From: Guptibacillus spartinae
GTDB taxonomy: Bacteria; Bacillota; Bacilli; Bacillales; Guptibacillaceae
Assembly: GCF_028610625.1 (NCBI RefSeq)
Contig: NZ_JAQQWU010000001.1
Location: 620,001 to 684,000, forward strand
Reading direction: 5' to 3'
DNA length: 64,000 nucleotides
Position 1 is the first letter of the stretch. Each line of letters starts with the position of its first letter. Shown in pieces: positions 8,447 to 17,474 of this stretch. The notes under the pieces are model-generated. The model searched no databases. It was not told the origin of the DNA and saw nothing but the letters and a program-made list of their open reading frames with translations. The position numbers and the translations under genes are program-made.

Positions 8447-8542
8447 ATGGAAGAGCTTACATTGTTTATTACGGCAGGACTTTTCTTCGTGTCTCTCTTT
8501 AATTTTATCGTTATCTTGATTGAAAAAACAAAACAAAAATAA
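8447..8542 (+). CDS. Putative holin-like / type I toxin-like peptide, 31 aa
   Basis: A 31-residue peptide: short acidic N-terminus, one transmembrane helix (LFITAGLFFVSLFNFIVILI) and a basic tail EKTKQK. This matches the 'putative holin-like toxin' peptides related to TxpA/BsrG, toxins of type I systems controlled by antisense RNA. AAAGGAGG lies about 7 nt before ATG 8447. The stop codon is one base from the end of the convergent PlcR-like gene, so read-through from that gene would be antisense to this mRNA. I did not identify a dedicated antisense promoter. Confidence 0.6.
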   Translation: MEELTLFITAGLFFVSLFNFIVILIEKTKQK

Positions 8543-8543
8543 T

Positions 8544-9431
8544 TTAAGCATTTTGAATCAACCCAATTTTCTTTGCGTAGTGATCAACATGGTTTTTAAA
8601 GACTTGGTTTTGATCGAGTTCAAATATCGTTGAAGCAGTGGCAAGATATTCGTAAGCCAATTCTTGATTTCCGAGTAGATAGTGAAGCTTACCACATTGA
8701 TAGCTAAGTTCACCAAATAGGTAAAGGCGTTGTTTTTCTCGACATAGTAAAAAACCTTCCCGTGCAATGGATAAAGCTTTCTCGTAATTTCTACAATTGG
8801 ATAACGCTTTCGAATAATTATAATAGAGACGAATTTCAATCGTTTCATCATTAATAATGGGGAAAAAGCGGACATGATAGAGTGCCTTGTGAAATAACGG
8901 TAGCGAACGCTCCCAATCTTTTTCCTCACTATACAAAATCGCCATGCTAATGAGTAATTCAATTTCTCGTTCCGAGTAATTTTTGGAAGTAGTCGCTGTA
9001 AGGTGGAGGGCTTCATCTAGGAGCTGAAGTGCCGTATGAGTGTCATGATCTAGATAATAGGTGCAAATCGCTTTGTGCCAGAGATAGAACTGTTTATTCT
9101 TTACAGTTCGAAAAAGGGGGTTCGCTTCTTCAGCTTCAAGAATTTCTGCCACTTCATGGTATTCGCGTCGTTTGATATGTTTTCTAACCTGCCGAATCAC
9201 TTCATTCACATAATCTAAGCGAGGTGTCTCCTTCATGTGAAAAAAATAGTTAATATCAACACCTAGTCTTGAGGCCAACTGATAAAGTAGCTCAGCAGAA
9301 GGTGAGACGTCATTATTTTCAATTTGGCTAATTAATGCTTGTGTACAGATGCCTTCCGATAAATCGGACTGTGAAAGTCCAAGGTACATTCGAAGTTCAC
9401 GCAATGCATATCCGAGTGTATCCTGACGCAC
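8544..9431 (-). CDS. PlcR-like HTH-TPR transcriptional regulator (RNPP family)
   Basis: A 295-residue regulator: N-terminal XRE-type HTH (residues ~6-60; LRMYLGLSQSDLSEGICTQA then SQIENNDVSPS), followed by TPR-like helical repeats to the C-terminus. The HTH recalls PlcR (LSENICHQSEVSRIE), and the C-terminal half shares its spacing and Tyr/Asn-rich helices (YYNYSKALSNCRNYEKAL). RNPP proteins bind imported peptides in the TPR groove and then activate transcription. I chose GTG 9431 because AAGGGGGA lies 7 nt upstream; TTG 9437 is too close to that site. The PapR-like gene at its 3' side is the probable partner. Confidence 0.78.
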   Translation of the reverse strand: MRQDTLGYALRELRMYLGLSQSDLSEGICTQALISQIENNDVSPSAELLYQLASRLGVDINYFFHMKETPRLDYVNEVIRQVRKHIKRREYHEVAEILEAEEANPLFRTVKNKQFYLWHKAICTYYLDHDTHTALQLLDEALHLTATTSKNYSEREIELLISMAILYSEEKDWERSLPLFHKALYHVRFFPIINDETIEIRLYYNYSKALSNCRNYEKALSIAREGFLLCREKQRLYLFGELSYQCGKLHYLLGNQELAYEYLATASTIFELDQNQVFKNHVDHYAKKIGLIQNA

Positions 9432-9503
9432 CTGCAATCCCCCTTTTTACCCTTATTGTATCATGAATCTCTTTTAAATACAGATTTTTCTAATTTTTAC
9501 ACC

Positions 9504-9518
9504 CATAATAATATTATG
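9504..9518. promoter_or_regulatory. Palindrome in the regulator/dehydrogenase intergenic region
   Basis: CATAATA-A-TATTATG is a perfect 7+1+7 inverted repeat lying between the divergent PlcR-like and dehydrogenase genes. It is a possible operator for either. It is not the known PlcR box (TATGnA...TnCATA), whose half-sites face the other way. Confidence 0.35.
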
Positions 9519-9550
9519 TAAACAAAAATCGTTGCAGGGTTTTTGCAAGT

Positions 9551-9567
9551 ATAAGAGAATCTCTTAT
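9551..9567. promoter_or_regulatory. Operator-like palindrome in the dehydrogenase promoter
   Basis: ATAAGAGA-A-TCTCTTAT is a perfect 8+1+8 inverted repeat. It lies between a -35-like TTGCAA (9543-9548) and a -10-like TATTTA (9565-9570), a position where a repressor would block RNA polymerase. Confidence 0.45.
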
Positions 9568-9599
9568 TTAAAGGCATTTCATCTAGAGGAGGAGACAGA

Positions 9600-10373
9600 T
9601 TGTCTTATTTACCATCATTTGAATTAACCAATCAAGTCGTTGTCGTGACAGGGGCAGGAAAAGGAATTGGGAGAGCACTTGCGATCGGAGCGGCCGAAGC
9701 AGGGGCTGATGTAGTGGTCCTAGCAAGAACAGAAGAGGATATTCAGGAAACAGCTGGACTTGTACGTGATGTTGGTCGAAAGGCTTACCCTATTCGAGCA
9801 GACATAACAAAAGAGAGCGATTTAACAGAAGCTGTTCAACAAATTAAACAACAAGCTGGAAAGATTAACGTCCTCATTAATAACGCAGGTATGAATATTC
9901 GCTCAAAAGCGAGTGAAGTGACAGAGGATGAGTGGACGTCAATTTTCCAAACAAATTTGCGAGGTGCTTTTTTTATGTCGCAAAAGTGTTCAGAAGTGAT
10001 GAAAGAAGTTGGAGGAGGAAAGATTATTAACATTTCTTCTGTTGCGGGTACCGTGGCGTTAAGAACTGGAGTTGCATACGCTGCATCTAAAGCAGGTATG
10101 ATTCAGATGACGAAAAACCTTGCGCTAGAATGGGCTGAGAATGGGATTACTGTGAATGCAATTGGGCCGTGGTATTTTAAGACCCCGCTTACCGAAAAGT
10201 TACTACAAGATGAGCAGTACTTAGCAGATATTCTGAATGTCACTCCAATGAAACGCGTGGGTGAACTAAAAGATTTAGTTGGTGCAGCTGTCTTCTTAGC
10301 TTCAGAGGCATCAAATTACATAACAGGTCAGACGCTGTTTGTAGACGGTGGCATGACGAGCTATGGATTTTAG
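9600..10373 (+). CDS. Short-chain dehydrogenase/reductase
   Basis: A 257-residue classical SDR. Visible features are the cofactor motif TGAGKGIG (residues ~17-24), NNAG (~91-94), the catalytic Ser in SSVAG, and Tyr160-x3-Lys164 (YAASK). The C-terminus GQTLFVDGGMTSYG is typical of gluconate 5-dehydrogenase/3-oxoacyl-ACP reductase-like members. NADPH preference is suggested by ARTEED at the end of beta 2. The start is TTG 9600, one base-pair-perfect AGGAGG upstream. It is monocistronic, ended by a bidirectional terminator, and divergent from the PlcR-like regulator, which may control it. The substrate is unknown. Confidence 0.88.
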   Translation: MSYLPSFELTNQVVVVTGAGKGIGRALAIGAAEAGADVVVLARTEEDIQETAGLVRDVGRKAYPIRADITKESDLTEAVQQIKQQAGKINVLINNAGMNIRSKASEVTEDEWTSIFQTNLRGAFFMSQKCSEVMKEVGGGKIINISSVAGTVALRTGVAYAASKAGMIQMTKNLALEWAENGITVNAIGPWYFKTPLTEKLLQDEQYLADILNVTPMKRVGELKDLVGAAVFLASEASNYITGQTLFVDGGMTSYGF

Positions 10374-10374
10374 A

Positions 10375-10406
10375 AAAAACCGTTACTCAACAGAGTAACG
10401 GTTTTC
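10375..10406. terminator. Bidirectional terminator
   Basis: AAAACCGTTACTC/GAGTAACGGTTTT lies between the convergent dehydrogenase and lipoprotein genes. Confidence 0.88.
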
Positions 10407-10408
10407 TA

Positions 10409-10957
10409 TTAGTCTACTAAATCAGCTGAAAAACTAGGTGCTGTCAGGCCAGCATCCTCGTAAACAGTAGCCATCTTTTCTTCGAAAGAAGCGAATTGTG
10501 CGTCTGATTCTTCATATGTTGCTTCAGGCTCGTCAGAAAGATTAGCGGCACGAGTTTCATATGATTTAGCAAGATCCTCTAATGCAGCTTCAATGTCACT
10601 TTTGTAAGTATCTAGTTCAGCTGGAACTTCAACACCACGAACATCTTCAGCTACTTTTTTAGCTGCAGCTTCAGCATCGGATTTCATTGTAGCTAGTTCT
10701 TCATCAGATGGTTTCTCCTCAGCTACCTTTGCTGCTTCAAAAGCGTAAATTGGGCTGTCGCTTTTATTAATGGTTTGAATTAAGTTCATTTGGAAGTCAA
10801 GAAGATCACTCTTTACGTCCGTTTCACTTGCTTCGCTTGCTTCTTCGGTGCTTCCTGAATTGTTAGCGTTTGTACTTGTATCGTTTGCTTCATTGTTGCT
10901 ACAAGCAGCTACAAAAACGAAAACAAGCAGCATGACTAGGGGTAAAAATCTTTTCAT
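10409..10957 (-). CDS. Lipoprotein of unknown function, 182 aa
   Basis: The signal peptide FLPLVMLLVFVFVAAC ends in a lipobox with Cys19, so the protein is expected to be lipid-anchored on the outer face of the membrane. A Ser/Thr/Asn/Glu linker (about residues 20-48) leads into a strongly acidic, all-helical region with heptad-like spacing (LDFQMNLIQTI, KSDAEAAAKKVAEDV, DTYKSDIEAALEDLAKSY). No enzymatic motif is visible. AGGAGGGTTTTGA precedes ATG 10957, and a good sigma-A promoter lies 44 bp upstream. Confidence 0.85.
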   Translation of the reverse strand: MKRFLPLVMLLVFVFVAACSNNEANDTSTNANNSGSTEEASEASETDVKSDLLDFQMNLIQTINKSDSPIYAFEAAKVAEEKPSDEELATMKSDAEAAAKKVAEDVRGVEVPAELDTYKSDIEAALEDLAKSYETRAANLSDEPEATYEESDAQFASFEEKMATVYEDAGLTAPSFSADLVD

Positions 10958-11000
10958 TCAAAACCCTCCTAATTTTTAGAAAAATACCTTTCGAATACAA

Positions 11001-11029
11001 ATTTTAGTGTATACAGTCCTGTTTGTAAA
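11001..11029 (-). promoter_or_regulatory. Sigma-A promoter of the lipoprotein gene
   Basis: Read on the minus strand: TTTACA, 17 bp, TAAAAT. Confidence 0.65.
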
Positions 11030-11150
11030 CTAGAAAAAGAAAAACTTGTCATAAAATGTAATAAGTAAAACTATTCAGAAAAATACAGGTGAAGAGATCG
11101 CTTTTCATATGTTATTGTGAAGAGGGCTACTATTGGTTAAGGGAGTGAAC

Positions 11151-11975
11151 ATGATGATTTTATTTAATGAAGATTTAGTGAGTAGAGATGAGGCAACAAT
11201 AGATATTGAAGATCGAGGTTACCAATTTGGTGACGGTGTCTATGAAGTGATACGCATTTATCATGGTGTTTTTTTTGAACTTGAGGCGCATCTTGATCGG
11301 TTGGAAAGAAGTGCAAGCGAAATAAAAATCGCTTTTCCATTTAGTCGGGAAGACCTTAAAGCTAATTTAGAGAAGCTTATTGAGAAAGAACCTGTCCAAA
11401 GTGGCCATGTCTACATGCAACTGACGAGAGGAGTTGCTCCACGCAACCACCCATTCCCAGAAAAGGCAGATCCGGTTTTTGTAGCGTATACAAAAGAATA
11501 CGAAAAAGAGCCTTCAAGGGCACCCGGACGAGCTGTATTCACGGACGATATCCGCTGGTTAAGGTGTGACATTAAGAGCTTGAATTTACTCGGAAACGTT
11601 CTGGCAAAACAATTTGCAAATGACCAAAACGTAGAGGAAGCGATTTTTCATCGAGGAGAATGGATAACGGAAGGAAGCTCAACGAACGTATTTATTGTAA
11701 AAAACAAGACGCTTTATACCCATCCTGCTAATCATCTTATTCTTAACGGGATCACAAGAAGAGTCGTACTTTCTATCGCTAAAGATTTGGGGGTTAAGGT
11801 TAAAGAAGAAGCGTTTACAAAGCAAGACCTTCTTGATAGTGATGAAGTATTTATTTCCAGTACGACTCAAGAAGTAAGGCCAATTGTTGTCGTGGACGGG
11901 GTTCGAATCTCGGATGGAAAAGAAGGGGAAATAACCGCCTCTCTTCACGCAAAATTTGCTGGTCGTTTATCGTAG
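11151..11975 (+). CDS. dat: D-amino-acid transaminase
   Basis: A class IV PLP aminotransferase converting D-alanine and 2-oxoglutarate to pyruvate and D-glutamate, a peptidoglycan precursor. Seen are the N-terminal DRGYQFGDGVYEV, the HLDRLERS helix, the PLP lysine in DIKSLNLLG (Lys ~142), EGSSTNVFIV, and GITRRVV. Length (274 aa) matches Dat proteins. I chose ATG 11151 (or the adjacent ATG 11154) because GGGAG sits just upstream; TTG 11133 precedes that site. No terminator is evident after it. A branched-chain aminotransferase is excluded by the Dat-type DIRWLRCDIKSLN stretch. Confidence 0.92.
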   Translation: MMILFNEDLVSRDEATIDIEDRGYQFGDGVYEVIRIYHGVFFELEAHLDRLERSASEIKIAFPFSREDLKANLEKLIEKEPVQSGHVYMQLTRGVAPRNHPFPEKADPVFVAYTKEYEKEPSRAPGRAVFTDDIRWLRCDIKSLNLLGNVLAKQFANDQNVEEAIFHRGEWITEGSSTNVFIVKNKTLYTHPANHLILNGITRRVVLSIAKDLGVKVKEEAFTKQDLLDSDEVFISSTTQEVRPIVVVDGVRISDGKEGEITASLHAKFAGRLS

Positions 11976-12187
11976 AAGCGACATTGATGCGAAAATATTT
12001 TTAGTTTGTGTAGTTGAATTTTGCACATAATAGTGTTACTGTTATCTTTGGCTATATGTGAATGAAGAGTTGCTTGTTCCGAGCGTTTTCAACATTAGGG
12101 AAATGCTTTTTTTGAACATTATCAGGAGATTTTTCTCCCGTCTATAGCATTTAATGCATTTTAAAAGTAAAAAGGAGTTTTTAAAAG

Positions 12188-13666
12188 TTGAAAAAATTTC
12201 AAGATCTAGGTTTAAGTAATACACTGCTAGAAGCAGTTAATCAAATGGGATTCGAAGAAACAACACCAATTCAAGCAGGTACGATTCCGCTAGCGCTTGA
12301 AGGCAACGATGTTATCGGTCAGGCACAAACTGGTACTGGTAAAACGGCTGCTTTTGGTATCCCAATGATTGAAAAGATCGACACTTCGCTATCTCATGTA
12401 CAGGGAATCATACTTGCGCCAACACGTGAGCTTGCTGTACAGGTTGCAGAAGAATTGAACCGTATTGGTCAAGCAAAAGGCGTGCGTGCCCTTCCTATAT
12501 ATGGTGGACAGAGCATCGTTCACCAAATCAAAGCACTTAAAAAGAGACCACAGCTCGTAGTAGCGACGCCGGGTCGTCTTATTGATCATATGGAACGTAA
12601 AACGATTCGTCTTGCAGAAGTTTCATTTGTTGTTCTTGACGAAGCAGACGAAATGCTTAACATGGGATTCATTGAAGATATCGAAAAGATTCTTAAAGGT
12701 GTTCCAGAAAAGCGTCAAACGCTTCTATTCTCAGCAACAATGCCAAAACGCATTGCAATTCTTGCAGAGAAATTCATGAGCAACCCTGAAACAGTTAGAA
12801 CGAAATCCAAAGAAATGACTGTTCCTTCAATCGAACAGCACTACTATGAAGTTCGTGATTCTAAGAAATTCGATATTCTTTGTCGCCTTCTTGATACTCA
12901 GTCTCCTGAGCTTGCGATTGTATTTGCAAGAACAAAGAAACGCGTTGATGAAGTATCTGAAGGACTTAAGAAGCGTGGATACATGGCTGAAGGTATTCAT
13001 GGTGACCTTCCACAAGGGAAGCGTGACCAGGTTATTAAACAATTCAAGGACAGCACAATTGACATCATGGTAGCAACAGACGTTGCGGCTCGTGGTCTAG
13101 ATATTAGTGGTGTGACGCACGTTTATAACTTTGACATTCCTCAAGACCCTGAAAGCTATGTTCACCGTATCGGTCGTACTGGCCGTGCAGGTAAGTCAGG
13201 CCTTGCTTCGACGTTCATTACTCCTCGTGAGTACGATCATCTTAAAGTGATTGAGAAAATTACGAAGAAGTCTATGCAAAAGCGTACGATCCCAAGCTTT
13301 GCTGAAGCGATGGAAGGCCAGCAGCAAATGGCGATTCAACAGCTTCAAAGCACAATTGAAGAGCAGGATCACGCAGGATACCGTTCATCTGCTGAACAGC
13401 TTCTTGACGATCATGATTCTGTAACACTTCTTTCTGCAGCACTTAAGTTGCTTACGAAAGAGCCGGATACAACACCAGTTAAGATTACTGAGATCGCACC
13501 ACTACGTGCGAAGAAAGCTCATAATCGTGGCGGAGGCGGCAATCGCAACCGTAACCGCAGCAATGATCGCGGTCGCAAAGGTGGAAGCGGTGGCGGATAT
13601 CGCGGAGACCGTAACAGCGGAGGCGCTAACAAGCGTCGTAAGTTTAACGACAAAGGAAATAAATAA
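12188..13666 (+). CDS. cshA: DEAD-box ATP-dependent RNA helicase CshA
   Basis: A 492-residue cold-shock/degradosome-type helicase. Q motif GFEETTPIQ, motif I AQTGTGKT (~45-52), Ia PTRELA, II DEAD (~150), [17 protein letters not shown] and [12 protein letters not shown] are all present. After the second RecA domain comes an Arg/Gly/Asn-rich basic tail ([20 protein letters not shown]) that binds RNA nonspecifically, as in CshA. The start is TTG 12188 behind AAAGGAG. The 212-bp region upstream suggests a long 5' leader, common for cold-inducible helicases. A terminator follows. Confidence 0.93.
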   Translation: MKKFQDLGLSNTLLEAVNQMGFEETTPIQAGTIPLALEGNDVIGQAQTGTGKTAAFGIPMIEKIDTSLSHVQGIILAPTRELAVQVAEELNRIGQAKGVRALPIYGGQSIVHQIKALKKRPQLVVATPGRLIDHMERKTIRLAEVSFVVLDEADEMLNMGFIEDIEKILKGVPEKRQTLLFSATMPKRIAILAEKFMSNPETVRTKSKEMTVPSIEQHYYEVRDSKKFDILCRLLDTQSPELAIVFARTKKRVDEVSEGLKKRGYMAEGIHGDLPQGKRDQVIKQFKDSTIDIMVATDVAARGLDISGVTHVYNFDIPQDPESYVHRIGRTGRAGKSGLASTFITPREYDHLKVIEKITKKSMQKRTIPSFAEAMEGQQQMAIQQLQSTIEEQDHAGYRSSAEQLLDDHDSVTLLSAALKLLTKEPDTTPVKITEIAPLRAKKAHNRGGGGNRNRNRSNDRGRKGGSGGGYRGDRNSGGANKRRKFNDKGNK

Positions 13667-13677
13667 GATACGCTAAA

Positions 13678-13703
13678 AGTCGGGAGAAATCCCGGCTTTT
13701 TTT
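13678..13703 (+). terminator. Terminator after cshA
   Basis: AGTCGGGA/TCCCGGCT with a GAAA-type loop and seven T. Confidence 0.9.
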
Positions 13704-13859
13704 ATTTTATGATTGTTTTCTGTATTGGAAAAATCCAATCATATTCTTCTGCGCAGTCATTGACTATCATAAGAGATTATTTTAAGACAATACTGGGAAA
13801 ATGTCATTGAAAGCGTTATTCTTAGAGAGACACTATTTACGGAAAGGCAGCGGGATACT

Positions 13860-16800
13860 ATGAAGCATAATCACCAGTCAAAAACAAAAATAAAAGAAGA
13901 CGCCCTGCTTGAACGTCTTGCCCTCATCGAGACAAAGGTAACGGCATCAGAAGCATCAAAAATCAAACAATTAAGTGATAAATTGAAGAGCGGTGAGCAG
14001 CACTTTCTTTTTTCTGGGCACTTTTCTGCAGGAAAGTCATCATTAATTAATGCTTTATTTGAAACCAATTTGCTGCCATCAAGTCCAATTCCAGCGAGCG
14101 CTAATACGGTACGGGTTCGTTCTGGAGAAGCCGGTGCAGCTGTTCATTTTATAAATGGTAAAAAGATGGTTTTTAAAGCACCATATGATATGGATCAAGT
14201 AAAAGGCTATTGTTTAAATGGAGAAGAAGTCGAACGGGTCGAATTATCTGCGCCGTCTTCAATTGAAGAAGACGTTATTTTCATTGATACACCTGGAATT
14301 GATTCAACTGACGAAGCACATAGGCTATCAACTGAATCATCGATGTATTTAGCGGACATTGTTTTCTATGTGATGGATTATAATCATGTTCAGTCAGAAG
14401 TGAACTATCAGTTTATTCGAGAGTTGTATCGTCAACATAAGAAGATCATTTTGATTGTGAACCAAATCGATAAACATAACGAAAGTGAAATTTCATTCAA
14501 CGCATTTAAGAAGTCCGTGGTGGAGTCTTTTGAAACGTGGGGAATGTCTTTGGAATCCTTTTTCTTTATCTCTCTACGTGATCACCAGCATCCTCATAAC
14601 CAATTTCATCAATTGAAAACCTATATTGAAGGTCTTTCTAAGAAAACAGCAGAGGATAAAATGAAGCGCGTGTCCAATGCTGCTATAGAATTAATTAACA
14701 ATATGGATACAGTTATTGAAGATCAAGAAGTGATGCAGGCTTACGAAGAGATGGAGAAGAAACTTTCTTTTTCAGAGGAGCGGGTTAAACTTATTGAAGA
14801 AGAGTTTCAATCTGAAGGCGCTTCAATTCAAAAAAGCGCAATTTTAATGCCTTATGAAGTAAGGGAAGCTGGGCGTGACTATCTTGAATCATTGCAGCCT
14901 GGTTTTAAAGTTGGATTGGTTTTTCGCGATAAAAAAACACAGCAGGAACGTTCGAACCGTTATGAGTCATTTGTATCAGGATTAGAAGAACAAGTGAAGT
15001 CTCAGCTCGAATGGCATTACCAGGAATTACTGAAACAGCTCATCTCGACTGCAGCGTTAACAAAGGTGGAGCCTCCTGTTTTAGATGAAGCTTTTCATAT
15101 TGATTTTAGCGTGATTCAAGAAGAAGCGAAAAAAGGAAACGGTGCAACGGGTGAAGCGGTACTTCATTACACTGAAAATATCGCTCATAGCATGAAGACT
15201 CAAATAAAACAGCAAGCAGAAAAACGAAAAAATTTGCTTATTGAGCAAGTTAATCTAGAACATAAGAAAATAGCAAGTGAGGTTCAAACATCCTTTAAAG
15301 AGCGCGTAGGGGAAAAGGAATCGGAAATGCTCCTAGCGGAGATGGAAGCGATCAGCGAGAAAGCAACTGAACTGATGTCAATTCTTCAAGGAGAACGAGA
15401 TGAGGAGGCAAGCGCGGTTCAGAAGAGTGCCCAAAAAATTGAAGAGCCTGAAGAGGTCATCGTTGTGGAGCCTGTAAAAGAAATCCATTCAAAAGGTAAA
15501 AGTGAAAAAAGATCTATGGATGAAGCAGTGGCGGAAAAGAAGGATGCTGAACTTCCTGCTTCTGAAACGACGGCTCAGGCGCTTCAAAAGCTCGCAACAG
15601 AACTTACTGATCTGCCGGGCTTTCTTCATACAAAGCAAAACCTTATTAAGAAAGCGAGAAAGTTAACGGATAAATCCTACACGGTTGCGTTGTTCGGTGC
15701 CTTCAGTGCAGGAAAATCGTCATTTGCAAATGCTCTTATCGGTGAGAAGATTTTGCCATCCTCTCCGAATCCAACGACAGCAACGCTAAATCGAATTTGT
15801 CCTGTTTCAGAAGAGCATGTCCATAAAACTGCAATGATTCACTACAAAACGGAGGAAGAACTTCTTGAAGACTTAAATCATTCGCTTTCTTTCTTTGGGG
15901 AACAGGCTTTTTCACTTCGAGATTGTTTGCAAATCATTTCAGCCGGTAAGCTATTTAAGCGAGAGTCTGCTGAAACCAAGCCTCATGCGCTATTTCTACG
16001 TGCAGTTCTAAAAGGTGAAACCGAATTTTCGTATCTTGGAATGCAGCGTGAGGTGACGCTGGGAGAATACGAGGATATGGTTGTCAACGAATCAAAAGCG
16101 GCGTTTATCGCATCTATTTCGTTGTATTATGATTGCGCCCTTACACGAGAAGGGATTACGCTTGTAGACACACCGGGAGCGGATTCGATCAATGCGAGAC
16201 ATACGGGTGTTGCTTTTCAATATATGAAAGCAGCTGACGCTATCCTATATGTGACATATTACAATCATGCTTTTTCTAAAGCAGATCGGGAATTTTTAAT
16301 TCAGCTAGGACGTGTGAAAGATGTGTTTGAGATGGATAAGATGTTCTTTCTTTTAAATGCCTCTGATTTGGCTGAAGACAACCAAGAGCTGCGCACTGTG
16401 CTTGATCATGTGAAAAAACAGCTACAACAGTATGGAATTCGATACCCAGCTCTTTATCCGGTCTCAAGTCTTGCAGGAATGCTTTCATCACAGGACCTTA
16501 GTGAAAAAGAGAGTGAGTTTCTTTCGAATTTACCTGAAAAACTTAAAAATAAAGGTGGTCTTGGGTCGTTTGAAGAACGATTTTACCGCTTTATCAAAAC
16601 AGATTTATCAAAAATGGCTGTGGAGGCAAGCATTAGTGAGATAAACCAAGTGAAAGCAGAGATAGATGGATGGATCGAGAATTATGAATTAAATGCCGAT
16701 GAAAAAGAGGAGCAGCTCGCTCGTTTGCAACGTGAAAGTGATGAAGCGATCGGAGTAGTAGAGCGTTACACGGTGTCATCCTCAGTGAAACAAATTGAAC

Positions 16801-17471
16801 AGGAGCTTACAGAGCTCGTTCACTACATGCCACAACGTCTATTTTACCGCTTTAACGATTTCTTTAAGGAAGCCTTTAACCCTTCAGTCATCCAAGGCCG
16901 GGAAGGACTTCATCATGCGTCAGAGTCACTGCTAGAAGACATTACACAAGATTTGCTTCAAGAATTAAGGGCTGCTTCTCTTCGTATCGATCGATTTATT
17001 AATCGAGAGCTTCAAAAAAATGAGAAAGAAATGCAGCTTTCAATTCGGAAGCACTTATCAGACTTTCGCTATTCATTAAACGATTCAAAAGAGATGGAAA
17101 CGCCTGACTTTACTGCTGCTCTATCAAAGTGGATTAGTAGTGAAACCATTCAAAAGCTAGCGCGAAGTTCATTTAAGTCTCCGAAGCAATTTTTTGAACA
17201 AAATGGAAGAGATGACTTACATGATGTGCTAAAAAAAGAGTTTCAACAGCCAGTAAGTAACTATTTAACTGCGGAGAAACAGGTGATTGAGTCCGTAGCG
17301 ACGAATTTTTATGAAGAAAACCTAAATGACTTGAAGAGCGAGATTCAAAAAGAAATAAAGGTGTATATTGAAACTAGAAAAACGATGTTAACTAGTGAGC
17401 TATCGAAAGACTTCTTACTAACTAAACAAGGAAATGTAGCGAAAATCCAAACGAACTTATTGGAGGAATAG
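13860..17471 (+). CDS. dynA: Bacterial dynamin DynA, fused two-GTPase protein
   Basis: A 1203-residue internally duplicated dynamin-like protein. The first GTPase has P-loop GHFSAGKS (residues 53-60), switch DTPGIDST and NQIDKH; the second has GAFSAGKS (~613-620), DTPGADS and a diverged LNASDLAED. Each is followed by long coiled-coil stalk regions. The length agrees with B. subtilis DynA/YpbR (about 1190 aa), which tethers and fuses membranes and protects against phage and pore-forming stress. ATG 13860 was chosen as the only long-frame start. The sulfurtransferase begins 4 nt after its stop, its ribosome site lying in the dynA 3' end, so the two are co-transcribed. Confidence 0.93.
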   Translation: MKHNHQSKTKIKEDALLERLALIETKVTASEASKIKQLSDKLKSGEQHFLFSGHFSAGKSSLINALFETNLLPSSPIPASANTVRVRSGEAGAAVHFINGKKMVFKAPYDMDQVKGYCLNGEEVERVELSAPSSIEEDVIFIDTPGIDSTDEAHRLSTESSMYLADIVFYVMDYNHVQSEVNYQFIRELYRQHKKIILIVNQIDKHNESEISFNAFKKSVVESFETWGMSLESFFFISLRDHQHPHNQFHQLKTYIEGLSKKTAEDKMKRVSNAAIELINNMDTVIEDQEVMQAYEEMEKKLSFSEERVKLIEEEFQSEGASIQKSAILMPYEVREAGRDYLESLQPGFKVGLVFRDKKTQQERSNRYESFVSGLEEQVKSQLEWHYQELLKQLISTAALTKVEPPVLDEAFHIDFSVIQEEAKKGNGATGEAVLHYTENIAHSMKTQIKQQAEKRKNLLIEQVNLEHKKIASEVQTSFKERVGEKESEMLLAEMEAISEKATELMSILQGERDEEASAVQKSAQKIEEPEEVIVVEPVKEIHSKGKSEKRSMDEAVAEKKDAELPASETTAQALQKLATELTDLPGFLHTKQNLIKKARKLTDKSYTVALFGAFSAGKSSFANALIGEKILPSSPNPTTATLNRICPVSEEHVHKTAMIHYKTEEELLEDLNHSLSFFGEQAFSLRDCLQIISAGKLFKRESAETKPHALFLRAVLKGETEFSYLGMQREVTLGEYEDMVVNESKAAFIASISLYYDCALTREGITLVDTPGADSINARHTGVAFQYMKAADAILYVTYYNHAFSKADREFLIQLGRVKDVFEMDKMFFLLNASDLAEDNQELRTVLDHVKKQLQQYGIRYPALYPVSSLAGMLSSQDLSEKESEFLSNLPEKLKNKGGLGSFEERFYRFIKTDLSKMAVEASISEINQVKAEIDGWIENYELNADEKEEQLARLQRESDEAIGVVERYTVSSSVKQIEQELTELVHYMPQRLFYRFNDFFKEAFNPSVIQGREGLHHASESLLEDITQDLLQELRAASLRIDRFINRELQKNEKEMQLSIRKHLSDFRYSLNDSKEMETPDFTAALSKWISSETIQKLARSSFKSPKQFFEQNGRDDLHDVLKKEFQQPVSNYLTAEKQVIESVATNFYEENLNDLKSEIQKEIKVYIETRKTMLTSELSKDFLLTKQGNVAKIQTNLLEE

Positions 17472-17474
17472 GCG

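Noticed and set aside
8558..9016. 152-aa minus-strand frame in another register
   Set aside because: It overlaps the PlcR-like regulator in the same direction but another frame and shows no domain or start signal.
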